64,000 nt of DNA from Undaria pinnatifida (lineage: Eukaryota > Sar > Phaeophyceae > Laminariales > Alariaceae): NCBI GenBank assembly GCA_012845835.1, contig JABAKD010000030.1:3646416-3710415 (forward strand), given 5' to 3'. The notes under the pieces are model-generated. The model was not told the origin of the DNA, made no database searches, and was given only the letters and a program-made list of their open reading frames with translations. A program made the translations under genes and the position numbers. Of this stretch, positions 22,741-34,900 are shown piece by piece; the first letter of the stretch is position 1; every line of letters begins with the position of its first letter.

Positions 22741-24524
22741 AAACGCGTGCTGCGACGGTAGCGGTGGGGGGCACTTTTCGCCTGAAAATGGTTTCTGAAT
22801 GATGGGGAATCCTTAACCCGGACTCGTCCGAAATACTGCAGTGTACTTTTTTTGTTGTTGCATGATGATGATTTTCGTTGTGTGCCTGGGGGCCATATAT
22901 GGGATTTTTTCACACATGTACGGTAAAAAATCAGTGTTACTTTTCTCTTTTCAAATCGTGTTTTGGGAAGAGGTCTTGAGCCCCCGCAAATTGAGGAAGA
23001 ACCTGTCTTTAAAAAGAAAAAAAGTACTGCATCTTTATGTCGTAGCACGTAAGTCTTGACAGTTCTCAGGTAGTAACCAGCTGTCAGTGTACACCTGGGA
23101 GGGCGGTGGGCTGCTTAAGTGGAAAACATGGCTGAGGTACGCTCTGTGCACGAGACGAAGGGGGTTAACCCCCTTTACAACTGAAAACCGTTTTGGGGAC
23201 AAAATTACTTGGATATTCGTAGTATAGGGGGGTTCGGGGGTTCTAAAGGGGTTAATTTGATCCTGCAATATAATGAATGGTTGATTACGTCTTGATTGGG
23301 TTGTTGGGGTTAGGGGTGTATTTAGCTCAAACACTATTCATGTCAACCTTTCTCTCGGTAAAAAAAAAAGTGGGTCAAGTTTGCTCTCGATTTTTACAGG
23401 TCGATTGTTCTTTCTACCTCGTCGTGCGGGCTTCGTCCGAAGTTCGGATGATGTGAATTCGAACCTGTTTTTTTTTTCTTCGGCGCGTGCTACGATAGAG
23501 GTAGAAGCAGTTTTGGTCTGAGAAATAGCTTCTGAATGACGAAGCGCCTTAACCCAAAATCGTCGGGAAAAAAAAAGGCCATTGTTTTTTGCACAATTCT
23601 ATCGTCGTGTACCTACGAGGCCATGGGATTTTTCATCCGGTTATCATAGCAGTTTTATTTTGCTCTAAAAATCGGTTTTTGGGAGAGGTCTTAAAGCTCC
23701 CAAATTGAGGAACCTTGAAGAAAAAAAAAGTGCTGCACCTCGTATCGTAGCACGCGTTTCCCCCCCCTCATGTTCCCATCATCTATTAGATATTTTCGCC
23801 CTTTCTCTTTCTCTTTTCCCTCTTCCTAGAAGGAATGACTCAGATCCAGGGACGCGTGCTACGATAGAGGTGAACCTCTTTTCTTCTGGATTTCCTCAGT
23901 TTGGGAGCTTAAGACCTCTCCCAAAAACCGATTTGAACCAAAATCAAAGCGCGGCCGTGGCCAGTTGACTTCCAAGCCACCACCGCTTCTCGATAGTTCT
24001 TCATTTTTTTGAAGTATGAGTTTTGCATCTTTGTCTTTGGGTCGTTCGTAGTGTCCTGAGGGTCTTCATCGAGTTTTGGGGCGGTTCTTTCCAAAAAAAA
24101 AATTCTGTCCTGCCGAACCCCCTGCTCAGTGCCGGGTCAGGGTTCGGATAAAACGCCGCTATCTGTGGCGCAGGGTTGTCGCCTTTTTGTCATAGTTCAA
24201 ATTCGCCCTGCCGACGCCCTCCTCAGCCCAGAGCCGAGGGGCGACCAGTGTACGGGTCTGTGTGTCTTCTTTTATGTTTTGTGTGTTGTATTTGTTCTGC
24301 TTTGTTTTTTTTTTCGTCTGAACACTTCCTCCCCTAGCGGGGCTGTAGGTGTTGACACCTTCCATCCCGGGTATTCGTCGTTTCCTCGTCTAACCCCCCG
24401 CCTTGCCGATGGCCCGCGGGAGGTTTTTCGCATGACTTCTCCCTTGTGTTAGCGCCTGTGTCCCCCTCCATATCGACGAGGGCTCGCCTCGCCATACTAC
24501 CTTTTCTGTGGTTGGTTTACCGTA

Positions 24525-24620
24525 GAGCCTTTCCTGCCCCCCCCGCCACACCAGCGGCATGCGGCAGGTTCTAGAGCCTTTTCTGCCCCCCCCGCCTCAC
24601 CGGCGGCATGCGGCAGGTTT
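24525..24620 (+). repeat. Two-copy tandem repeat, about 45 bp
   Basis: CCTGCCCCCCCCGCC and CGGCATGCGGCAGGTT occur twice. Confidence 0.8.
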
Positions 24621-25959
24621 TTGATGGGTGACTATTGCCTTGCTGTAGGGTCTGCTTTTCTTTCTACTGCTTTTCTTCGCGTGTTCCTGGCTCCATAGCC
24701 AGACGGTTAGAGGTGTGGGAGTGGGGTTTGAGGAGCCGCATCTTCGACTCATGGTCTAGTTCGTAGAACCGGAGTTTCCCCGAATCTCCCATATTTCTGC
24801 ATATGCGACTCATCAGGGTGGGCTAGTGTTAAGATACGGCCTCGAAAGGCCTGTAGTTATCCGAATTTGAGATCATTTGGATGGGTTTCGTATGATAAGG
24901 TTGGCGGTTTATATTCGGGGAAGTTAGGAATTAGATCGGAGGCACGCGCCTCCGATCTCAGAAGCTACCCCGGGCTCTGGTGGAAACGAATAAAGCTACA
25001 TCTCTACGAAGGAACGAAAGTGAGTACTCTCCGAGGACCTGCTCAATTGGCAGACCTGCAGGGGGCACTCTGTGTCCCCCACCTTTAATTTCACAACTAC
25101 TACCGGATGAATAACCCCATGGCCTACCAGGTAGGTACACAACAACAATCAGCGCGAGAAAAAAAATGATGTATTTCCGACGACTTTTGGTTAAGGAGCC
25201 ACGTCACTCAGAAAACAAAACACGTTACAGCCAAAAAGTGCCATCTCTATAATATCGTAGCACACGTCCAGGGTCACTAAAAGTAAGCTCTTCTCCCCCC
25301 TCCCCACCACGACATGTACCTTCATTTTTACCGCGATAATAATTCGGTCTAGTCCTTCCTTCGTTGACTCGCATCGAATTGCGCCCACCCCCGAAAGCTG
25401 CTATTTGTAACGCGCTCTTAGCCGTTCAGAACTTCCTGTTGTGCGTGATGCTTTATTTTCGCAAACCAGCTCGAAGTAAAAGTCCGACCCACGTGAGATT
25501 CGAAATCCAGAACCAATTCTATTAATAATATTGATAGTAGCATTCGACGGAAACTATTATATTAATAGACCACCGGGGCGACCCATGGTGCAGTACGATG
25601 CCGCAGGTTGATCATAGTCTAAATAACAAGCACCAGCGGACTTCTTCTGATGATATATCACGTACTTCTGTATACCTCCGCAGCTGCGCTCTATCGCCGA
25701 CAATCAATCCTGATGTAAGCTGGGCGTCAAGCTTGCGAGAAAACTCGCGACAGGAGCACATGGTAGAACACCGTCGCAGCTCCAACCGGCCAAAGTTAGC
25801 GCTTTACGAGGTCTTACGTGTTCGACACACCGCCAAATAGTGCCTATATAGGGCGAGTCGCCTTATACAGGCACGGTACCTTTATAAGGCGTGTCGCCTT
25901 ATTATATACAGTATTACGACGCATGATACGACAGAGGTAGCACTTTTCATCTGAAATGG

Positions 25960-26175
25960 TTTCTGAATGACGGGGCTCCTTAACCCAAAATCGTCGTAAA
26001 TACGCCATATTAAGGTATACCTGTTTCTGGCGATAACGTTTTCTGAATGACGGGGCTCTTTAACCCAAAATCGTCGTAAATACGCCATATTAAGGTATAC
26101 CTATTTCTGGCGATAACGTTTTCTGAATGATGGGGCTCCTTATCCCAAAATCGTCGGAAATACGAGTTTTTTTTC
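25960..26175 (+). repeat. 80-bp tandem repeat, nearly three units
   Basis: TTTCTGAATGAYGGGGCTC recurs at 25960, 26040 and 26120, with CCAAAATCGTCG and GGTATACCTRTTTCTGGCG. Single diverged copies of this unit occur at 22790, 23515, 11880 (-), 25110 (-) and 53890. Confidence 0.85.
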
Positions 26176-26308
26176 GCATAATTATCGTGGTGTATCTAGG
26201 CCATGGTGTTTTAAATACCAGGTAAAAAATCGGTTTTTATTTTTCTCCAAAAAATCAGTTTTTGGGAGAGGTCTTGAGTTCCTAAATTTAGGAACGTCAG
26301 AAAAAAAG

Positions 26309-26425
26309 TTGGGCTGCGAAAGCAACTGAGTTAAATCGACACGTGCACGACGCGTATGAAAATACGTGGAAGTGTGGTGAGCTAAAGCTTTATTTTTTCC
26401 CATCCGCCGGAGGATAAAAAAAAAA
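26309..26425 (+). mobile_element. S1 SINE-like retroelement copy
   Basis: Starts TTGGGCTGCGAAAGC and ends in GGAT plus poly-A. A-rich flanks (agaaaaaaag before, a near-identical string after) are consistent with a target-site duplication but are low complexity. Confidence 0.8.
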
Positions 26426-27279
26426 AGAAAAAAAAGGTACACCTCTAGATATCGTAGCACGCGTCACACTTGGTAGATAGTAGACATCAAGGCAGTTAGG
26501 GCTCCAGCGTTTGTTGCACGGAGGGCAACATGAGGCGGAAAGCATGTTGTGCGCAGCGCTACACGGGCGGCAGGCATGATCCTCATAACTCGCGCGGCAG
26601 GTATGTTAGCCGCCCGCAAAGGCCCTCGGAGGGCCCCCGGAGGACCGTCGGAAGCCACGCCCCGCGCAGGAGTTCCCGGAGGCAACCTTTTGCGATATAT
26701 GTGCTAGAATACAGTGTAGACCCACCAAAAAAGAAACTCCTATTTGGAGTGAGCCTCAGATTCTTATAACGACACCACCCTTGGCAACCTTGGGCATAGG
26801 CTATTTATGCAGGATTCAGCGTAGCGCTCGCCGCTGAGCACGATTTTCTAGTCCAATTTTTTTAGCGTCCGCCCAAAAATGAGCATCACTCTTTCTTATC
26901 TCGGCCGTTTTCTTATCGGCGGGCCTATACGACCTGCTGTTGTATACTATGCCCGAAAAACACTTCACGATTCCCACAAAGAAAGTTACGCCCCTGCGCA
27001 ACAGCGCAACGCAGCAGCCCTGGTAGGTACATACTATTGTTAGAGGGATTCACACTGAACAGGTCTTCTCTCATACGTTCACACGTAGGACCTGTTTGAC
27101 AGAGTTGCACTGAATATAAGCGAACTCTTTGTGGAGAGTAGTGGATAACCACTCCTAGCAGATGTTGGATAACCGCTCCTCCATATCTATGGTCTGTCTG
27201 GCCATTCGAGCACTCCCTCCGACACACTGGTAGTCTGTCTGCAGACAACTATGATTAATACTCCGGAGTATAGTATAAA

Positions 27280-27521
27280 AAATGAAAATACACTCCAGCT
27301 GTAAGATCGAAGATTTTGTCGAAACTCATCTTTGCAAGCTGTGTGTGATGCTCCGATCGCGCGTATTACGGGTTGTGTGTCCTCATTAAGGATATAGGTC
27401 GGCGACTCCCCTTGCAACTACAGTGTAGCTATCAGGGTCAACAGGGTGATGTTAGTCAGTCTGTGCGCGGAAACTATACAACCCGTTTCTGAGGGGGACA
27501 AAATCTGACAGCTGTGGAAGG
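27280..27521 (+). repeat. S2 dispersed repeat, uninterrupted copy
   Basis: Closely similar to 1731-1971 over its whole length, with the A/T-rich leader followed directly by ACACTCCAGCTG. It is the empty-site reference for the nested insertion at 1559-1730. Confidence 0.8.
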
Positions 27522-28340
27522 AAATGCATCCGTTTATCAAGTGAATCCTGTAAGTCGAATAACCAGTGAGGGGAGGGGGGAGTTTTGAAGGACGCGTGGG
27601 GGCCTGGTTTTGATCGAAAAGGAGCGGGGTTGGAGGTGGGGGGAAGGGGGGGGGGGCGGACGGGCGGGCAATTTGTGCGTGGAAGCTATAAATCCTTCAA
27701 GGGGATGAATCTGACGGTTATAGTGTGGCATGCTATGACCGAATTCGTCTACTTCGCTGGGTGTTCTGTTGGCACCTGCGCGTGAACTTCTCGAGTCTCT
27801 GACCCCGGTGCGAGTTCCTATTACAGTTACGTGGCGAGTACGGCTGTTGCGACTCCCAGCCGCTGCATGCCACTATTAGGTCGCCTTGTAACGGGACCCC
27901 CTCTATTGTCTGTACTACTACATCTTGTAGCTAAGTCACTGTCGTTCACAGCAGGTTCGAGGTGGACAGCAGTGAGGAAAGGGAACATCAGGAGCCAGGA
28001 GGCATGTCTGACATGGGAAAATGTGCACCGTCGATCGTCAAGGGATGAAATTAGTGCCGTGTCCACTGACATCTTAGATCTTCCCGTTCCCGCATGTAGA
28101 TTATCTGATACGGCGTCCCAGGTATCTGATATGATACGGCAGCAGTTGTAAGGGTGTGCCCTGGTCGCCCACAACGAGAGACGATAATGGCAGCAGCAGC
28201 TAGTTGTTACCGAGCGTGACAGCACGTACGAGTACCATGAACCCTTCCTCGTACGTTGTGCTGGCGGCTAATACGTACAGCAAACAGCATTGCAACTTGA
28301 GTGCAACGGCAACAACAGACCAGAGAGAGACACGACCTCT

Positions 28341-28348
28341 TATATAAG
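28341..28348 (+). promoter_or_regulatory. Possible TATA box of the GT31 gene
   Basis: The sequence tatataag lies about 240 bp upstream of the GT31 start codon, in otherwise unremarkable DNA. Position and orientation suit a core promoter with a 5' UTR of roughly 200 nt. AT-rich words are common in this window, so this is only suggestive. Confidence 0.3.
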
Positions 28349-28579
28349 TAGATACTCCGCGTCCATACCGATCATACTAAATATATAAATACCATTTAAT
28401 ATCAATATTAAGATTTAATGATTATTATATACTTACCCAACCTTGTATGGTCGAAATGTATCCCCGAAAAGATATCCCAACCGGGAAAGATCGAAACCTC
28501 CGCGATATAACGTAAAACCACGAAACCATATCGGGTACGAGCAGTTCGACCGGCTGCAAAGTCACCTGCTGGAGGAACG

Positions 28580-28907
28580 ATGGGCGAAGGCTCCACCACC
28601 GTGACAGAGCGAAGACGAGAGTCACGGCCATCGGTGTTGTCGCAGGCGGGATGGGTCATGTGTGCGGGCGGGATTATTGGAATACTGATGTCCCTCGTGT
28701 ATTACCGTGCGTTTGGAGCACCTCTTACCTGGCTCGATGCAAGAGCCACCTGGCTCGATGCAAGAGCCAGACGGACACCATGGCGTGTTGGGGAGGGGCC
28801 TGGGGGGCGCTCGGCAGCAGCGACGACCACGAGCGATGTGCTGGCGGGGAGCGCGGGAATTCGTCGTCTCCTGGGAGCCACTGGGTCGTTGCTGCTCACG
28901 CAAGGAG
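28580..28907 (+). CDS. GT31 exon 1: cytoplasmic tail, membrane anchor and stem
   Basis: It starts at the first ATG of the frame (MGEGSTTVTERRRESR) and ends phase 1 at gag|gtgaat. It encodes the only hydrophobic span of the protein. A 21-bp direct repeat in the stem encodes TWLDARA twice in tandem (28729-28770). The start is chosen because it puts the anchor at residues 23-45 and because the phase-1 donor matches the phase of exon 2. Confidence 0.85.
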
Positions 28908-31900
28908 GTGAATCGGTTTCCTGTTTTACAATCGAAAACTACTCATTGGTGTCGGCAATACCAGAGGTAGACTCCAATTGACACGGGTATATGACGATGT
29001 GTAACCCCCTCTCGGACGAATTTCGATGCCGATTGTCTCGACGTCTCGACGACAAGCAGATTGCAAACGCCGAGCGACACGCCAATGGAAAAATCCCGAC
29101 GATATCCGAAAACAGCCGTTTTCTTTGTTTGTGTCGCGCTGGTTTTGGAAGAAATCGACCCAGGAAATCAATCTCCTGGGATGTATTTTAGCACCTGTCA
29201 TGTACGGGTACATAGACTCGTTCGTTAGACTTCTCTTGTATACGTATGGTACACAGGGAAGCAACATACGAGAGAACGAAACTGCTGCTGTTGCCTCTGT
29301 GATCGAATCTCCAGCAGAGGTTGCCTGATCGTTCCCCTGCCGGGAGGCTGTTCCTTGGAGAGCTAAGAACAGAGCAACGCTTCCATTTGGTTCCCGTGCT
29401 CTGCTAGCGCCGACTGTTGTAGGTTTGCTCTTGTTGGGCGTACCAGTACGAAGTACCCATGTGGTACCTGGTACAAGGTAGACGGCGAAATGGATCGATT
29501 GTGAAAGACAGCAAGGCAAGGACTAACTGTGTCCGTCATGGATGTAATCAGGCGAATCTCATAGAGGGGGTCAACACACGACAACACCATAACGGAAGTG
29601 TTGCTCTCACGCGATAGAGACGTATGGGCACACCGCTCTGTCGTCGATGGTCCACTCTTAGAGTATTCTTCTCAGAACCACACCGACACAAGCGGTCGCC
29701 GACGGGCCACGTGGAACCGTTGGCGGCCCAAAAGAAAAAAATCGAACTAAAAATAGCGCGGCGCAATCCCAAGGATAACGACGGGGAGCATCCACTGCCC
29801 GCTCTCCGTTATTCGTTCTGTTTTCTGTTCGGTGTTCGTTTGTGATTTGTCTCACCAGTATTGCAATTGGCAATTGGCATTGCAATTGCTTGTGTCTGTA
29901 TAGTTAGTACCTGTGAGTCAAACCTTGTCTCTCCTCTCTTCTTACTTTTTTATAGACAAGACACAAATCACTCTACGACGTACAAGCAGCAGACTTTTCG
30001 ACCCGGTTCCAAGACATGTTTCATCACAAGATTTCCACTTTTGAAAATACGAAGGATTTTGTGTACGAGGCACAAGGGTCAATTTAACATTTTGACATGA
30101 CTTTAGTCCAACCAAACACGCATACACAAACCACACCTCTCCTCCCCCCCTACAATACTCATATCTTACACGTGTGTAGCCTATAGGTTACGTACGAGTA
30201 CATAGCTTGATTAATGCTGTGGTTCTTCGTCGTTGTTGTTTGTCCATTCCGTTTGTTCTTTACTCGTTACCCGTCACTTTCCCGAGCTCATGTTCAGTGT
30301 TCCCGCGGTACAATAATCATACTTTGGAGTATGGTATTGCCAGGTACAATGTACGCGCGATAAAACTGAAGGACTGAAGGCAAGGTCCCGGGGGGGGGGA
30401 GGGATTAAATCTGTGACCGCGACTTTTCCAGTCGCCAGGTTGATAGAACCTCCTACTAGTTGAGCTGGAGAAAAAATAAGCTAGAACCTAGCCGTATATA
30501 ACAAAGTGTAAAAGCTAGATAGGTTTACTACTGCTGTGTATTGATGTGGTACGTAGTGATAGGTTATTAATACTTTTTGGGTTTTATTAGTATCCTAATG
30601 ATGTCAATATGATTTTATTAGTATTTTAATATGCTGCCCACAACATAAGCAGTGGTAGTCGGGATTAGTTCGAAAGAAAAAGTAAAGCTTAAGCTCACCA
30701 CACTTACTTCCACCTATTTTCGTGCACGTCGTGTGTCAATTTTACTCCTCCATTGTATTCGCAAAATTAGGTGTACCGCGCAGCTTGCAAAGATGAGCAT
30801 CGACCCTAAATTTATCAAACACACCAGCTGACGTGTTTGGAAGGTTTAAAAAAAAAGTGAAGACGCCTCAGAAAAACGAAAGTTACCTGTCGCACCTTTT
30901 TACCGGAAAAATGAGCTGACGCATTTCATTAAACATTATTTCAAAAACACGTAAACTGTGACTTCGGCTGATTGAGGTGGTCGATGCTCAGCTTTATTTG
31001 TTGTAATTCGATAAAATTACTGTGCTAATCGTGGGTCGTTGTGCGGGTTTGTACGGGTCCAAATTCGGCAGTGGGTTGACTCCGCCACGGAAGCTGAACA
31101 CATGCGTTGTCAACATTCCACGGACCCCCGCACCCCCCCTCCCAAGGATACCCCCCTCCCTCTCCCCGAGGATAGCCCCCTTTTTGTCCATACCCAGCGT
31201 CCCGAACAAGGGTGCGCGCACACGGGACATGTCCCCGTCACGGGTGCAGGACAGCAGTGTGCGGGATACTTGATCGCAAGTTTTTCGGGCTCCGATGTGG
31301 TGTGTAAGTAGCTGGCGTACGTGGACACGATGCACAAGTAATGCCTTGACATGAAGTTGAAGGTGCTTATTTAGGGCATACCTCGCCCCAAAACTGACTC
31401 CAACTCCTTTAGAGCCCCCCAAACTCCCTCCAAATGTTAACTTCAAATAAATTTGTAAAAAACAAAGGGTTTCCAGTTGTAAAGGCGGTAAGAAACGATG
31501 AACGTGCAGCCCGATGAACAACCCAGTAGCGCACGTCGGATAGATAACCGATTTCCCACTTGATGATCTAGATTTTTCAGGCATGATCTGTATGGTCTAG
31601 CTCATGTTACCGGGTGGGAGCCGTACGATCTGCATCATCTATCTACAGTAGCACATATTCCAGGGTTGGATCTGCACTCTTTATGTACAGGTCCTGCACA
31701 ACATATCTAACGGCAGATACAGGATCCACTGTGTAGATGATCTGTATGATCTGTATGATCTATGTAATGTACCTGGTACTGTACATGATCTATTTCATCT
31801 ACATGATCTTGATCATGATATGTCAGCGGTGTGTGAGTTTTAGATCTATATAATCTACTGCACATGATCTATATGATCTGTATGATCTAGATCATGATTG

Positions 31901-34900
31901 TCAGCGGTGTGTAAGGTACATAACGAATAGTGATTTAAAAACACTGACTGATCGGTGTTCCAGCGACTCTGGATAGTTCTACAGCATTTAACGCCTTCAC
32001 AATTGGAAACCCTTTTTGGGGACAAATTTGCTTCATTTTATTTTATAGAGTAGGGAGGGATTTGGGGGCTCTAAACGGGTTTAAGGCGCCCCCCCCCCCC
32101 CCCCCCCCCCCCCGTCGGTCAGTTTTTAGTTTGGCCCAAAAATGCCATACCCCTATCGTAGCATGGGTGAACAATTTTGTTATCTGAAGGACTTTTCAGG
32201 TCGGGTCAATTCTCGCGGGCCATGTAGGGCCAGGGTGTCAATTATCGCAGGTCGGGAACCGACCCCGACTCTACCCGCGAGATTTTGAAAACCTCCGGAC
32301 CAGGCGTAAGGGTCGGATTGTGACCCGCGAAAAGCGCTGGTTGTTTGCACCTTGGGTAGTTCTTCATTCTATTTGAGACGCGACACCAGTCAGTCAGAAA
32401 TATCTTGGCGAAAACTGCTACCCCTAGGTGTATACCAGTAGTGCAGCACGCATCAGAAATATGTGCTATGTATTCTACACATTTTTTATCAAAATAGTTC
32501 AGCTAGTTCGATCAAGTTAATGGTCGATACTCATTTTTGCAAGCTGCAGGATACTCCGACCGCTCGTTTTTGCAGTGTACTACTCTTTGAAGATGCAAGA
32601 CTCCCCTGAAGGCTGCCAGGGTTAACAGCGCAGCGGTTTCACCCAGGGGCGATTTCGGTCTGTAATCATGGTGCATGCTATTTTACAGGCGCTGCGTACG
32701 GTAAACGGGCAGATAAAACGTTTAGCCTATTCACTTATGCATGTGTGTTGTTCACATTAAACTGATATTTCCACCCATCTGCATCCAGCATAACTAGTGT
32801 CCGTGCCAATGGCTCCTAGATAGACGAGCTCTGTGGTGGTCACATGTACATTTTTTGAAGTGGTCAATCTGACTGCTGTGCAACGCATAAATTCCCGAGC
32901 TTGCTTGCCTCGATGGTGACGTTGACGGGGTTTTTTGCTGGTGTTCTTTCTTCTTCTTCCCTCCTCACCCACGATGTTTTAGTGTGAAAAAGGTGTACGG
33001 ATCAGCCGTCGAGGCATGATATGGCAGCAGGCGGTTGTCTCCGTACAGAGACAATCGTGGGACAAATTTTGCCTATGCAGTAGTGGCGGTCCCTCTATAG
33101 TGCCGGTTGCCCTCGGCAGCAGTGCCGATTTACCGCTCAAATGCCTGTGAAATCGCTACTAGTCCCTCTATAACGCTGGTTGAGCAGTCCCGGTTGCCCG
33201 ATATAGTGCCTGTGAAATCGCTCGGCACATATGGGAACAGCCCGTAGTCGCAGTATGCGGAGTAGTGCTGGTTGCCGGTATAATGCAGGCATTCCCGGCG
33301 GCACTATAGCGGAAACCGGCACTGCTGTACCTGGTACGTATGCAGGGTTTCCTGTTGACCCCTCTCTGGGTTATTTTGCCGCCAGCTGTTACGTACCAGG
33401 TGCTTGTTATCGTTACGTTGTCTATCTGGCAACGATGCTTTAATTTGGAGCGAACGGCTGGAAAACCTTCAGTTGCCGGTACAGCGTACCAGGTATACAT
33501 CAGTACCGGTTAATCAACCACCTCGGCTGCTGATGTTATGCTCGTGCTGGAATTTCATTAATAGTTAGTACCAGGTACGATATTGCTTTGCATGTTCTAG
33601 TTTATTGGTCGTTATGTTGGTATTAATGGTTTCCTTTCGAGGAATCACCACCGTTTTCTCGTGCGTTTTTCCCACAACGGGACTGTTGCTTCTGCCGACA
33701 ACGGCACTCGCGTCTCTAGACCGCTGTTCTGTGTACCTTGTACATGTGATACCAGATACCAGGTATGTGTTTATTTGTTGTACATACGATACTTCGTATG
33801 TACCTGGTACATATGATACCACATCCCAGGTACCAGGTATGTGTTTATTATGTTGTACACCGTACCAGGTGTGATCTGTGCCTGCTTGTTGTTCACGGAC
33901 AGCACAACCACAAGAAAATTCGGCATTTGGTGAAGTGAACCAAGATGGTTGATGATCAACGTTGCCAAAGCCAAGCAGCACGCAAAAAATGCGCACACGC
34001 GTATTCTGCGATCCGTGACGAAAGGAGGTATATACAACGTCGCTAGGCCGAGGAGCACGTCCAACTGCGCGTGTATTCTTTAACTGGTAATTTTCTTGAC
34101 GGAGGGCGTAGGCGCCGCAGCTTCCGTGTCATGGTCGGCAGCATGACGGTTGCCGTCTAGTTTTAGAGATGTGATCGTTTTTTTGCGCGGAAATGATCAT
34201 ACCGTTGGCGATGAGCAATACCACCGTACGCGTAGGCATTTTGCGAATGCAGATGATGACATTACAATGGTGCAACTCTTGACGGCGAAAAGGCGCTGAT
34301 GACTTTTTTTCGTTAACCTGCTGCTGTTGGTAATATGCCTGGTAGTAGCTATCGGTGGGCATCTGAATCACGGTTTCAACGCTACCTGTTCCTAAGGCTG
34401 TGAGGTGGCTGATTGTACTAGTAAGCTTATGCGACTAGTCATTAGTTGGCTAGGTATTATAATACAGTCACAGTTGTTGGTTGCAGCAAGCAGCAGCATT
34501 ATAATAGCATTCGACGAGTTGAATGGTGCAAGCAGCGGCCATTGTTCGTGCCTGGAGCACGATTAGAACGTCTCTCCGCGGTCAGACCGCATACAGTCGG
34601 TTTGCGAGGCTCGGATCTGGACTACCATGGTATGCCAGAAGCTGGCTCTGTGCGCGCCTCTCCGTGGCTACGTAGATAACATGCAGCAGACACACTCAGT
34701 CACCGTGCTGGTCCCGGATGCTTGATTGAGTCGAAATATGAAATGAAACGCACAACTGACACGCCTCTTCGTGGCCAGACTAGAGGGTCAATCTGCGTGT
34801 GGCAAAGCCTTTTTAAGGTTTACAATCAAACACTTCGCAAGGTAGGCGATAACCACTTCCGTGCGGAGCATGCCAAGGTAAAGGCACGGCAGAGGGCCGG

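Larger units (their letters stand above)
20188..28579. other. Intergenic region between FAD synthase and GT31 genes
   Basis: No exon could be supported. 20188-21700 shows no repeat I recognise. 21900-23350, 23470-24000 and 25100-26460 are repeat-dense. 24060-24620 is GC-rich and looks different from its surroundings but matches nothing I know. 26461-28300 has one S2 repeat copy and no gene. Confidence 0.6.

Noticed and set aside
28926-29519. 197-codon open frame on the minus strand inside GT31 intron 1
   Set aside because: No family features, composition like the surrounding intron; length is not surprising in this much DNA.
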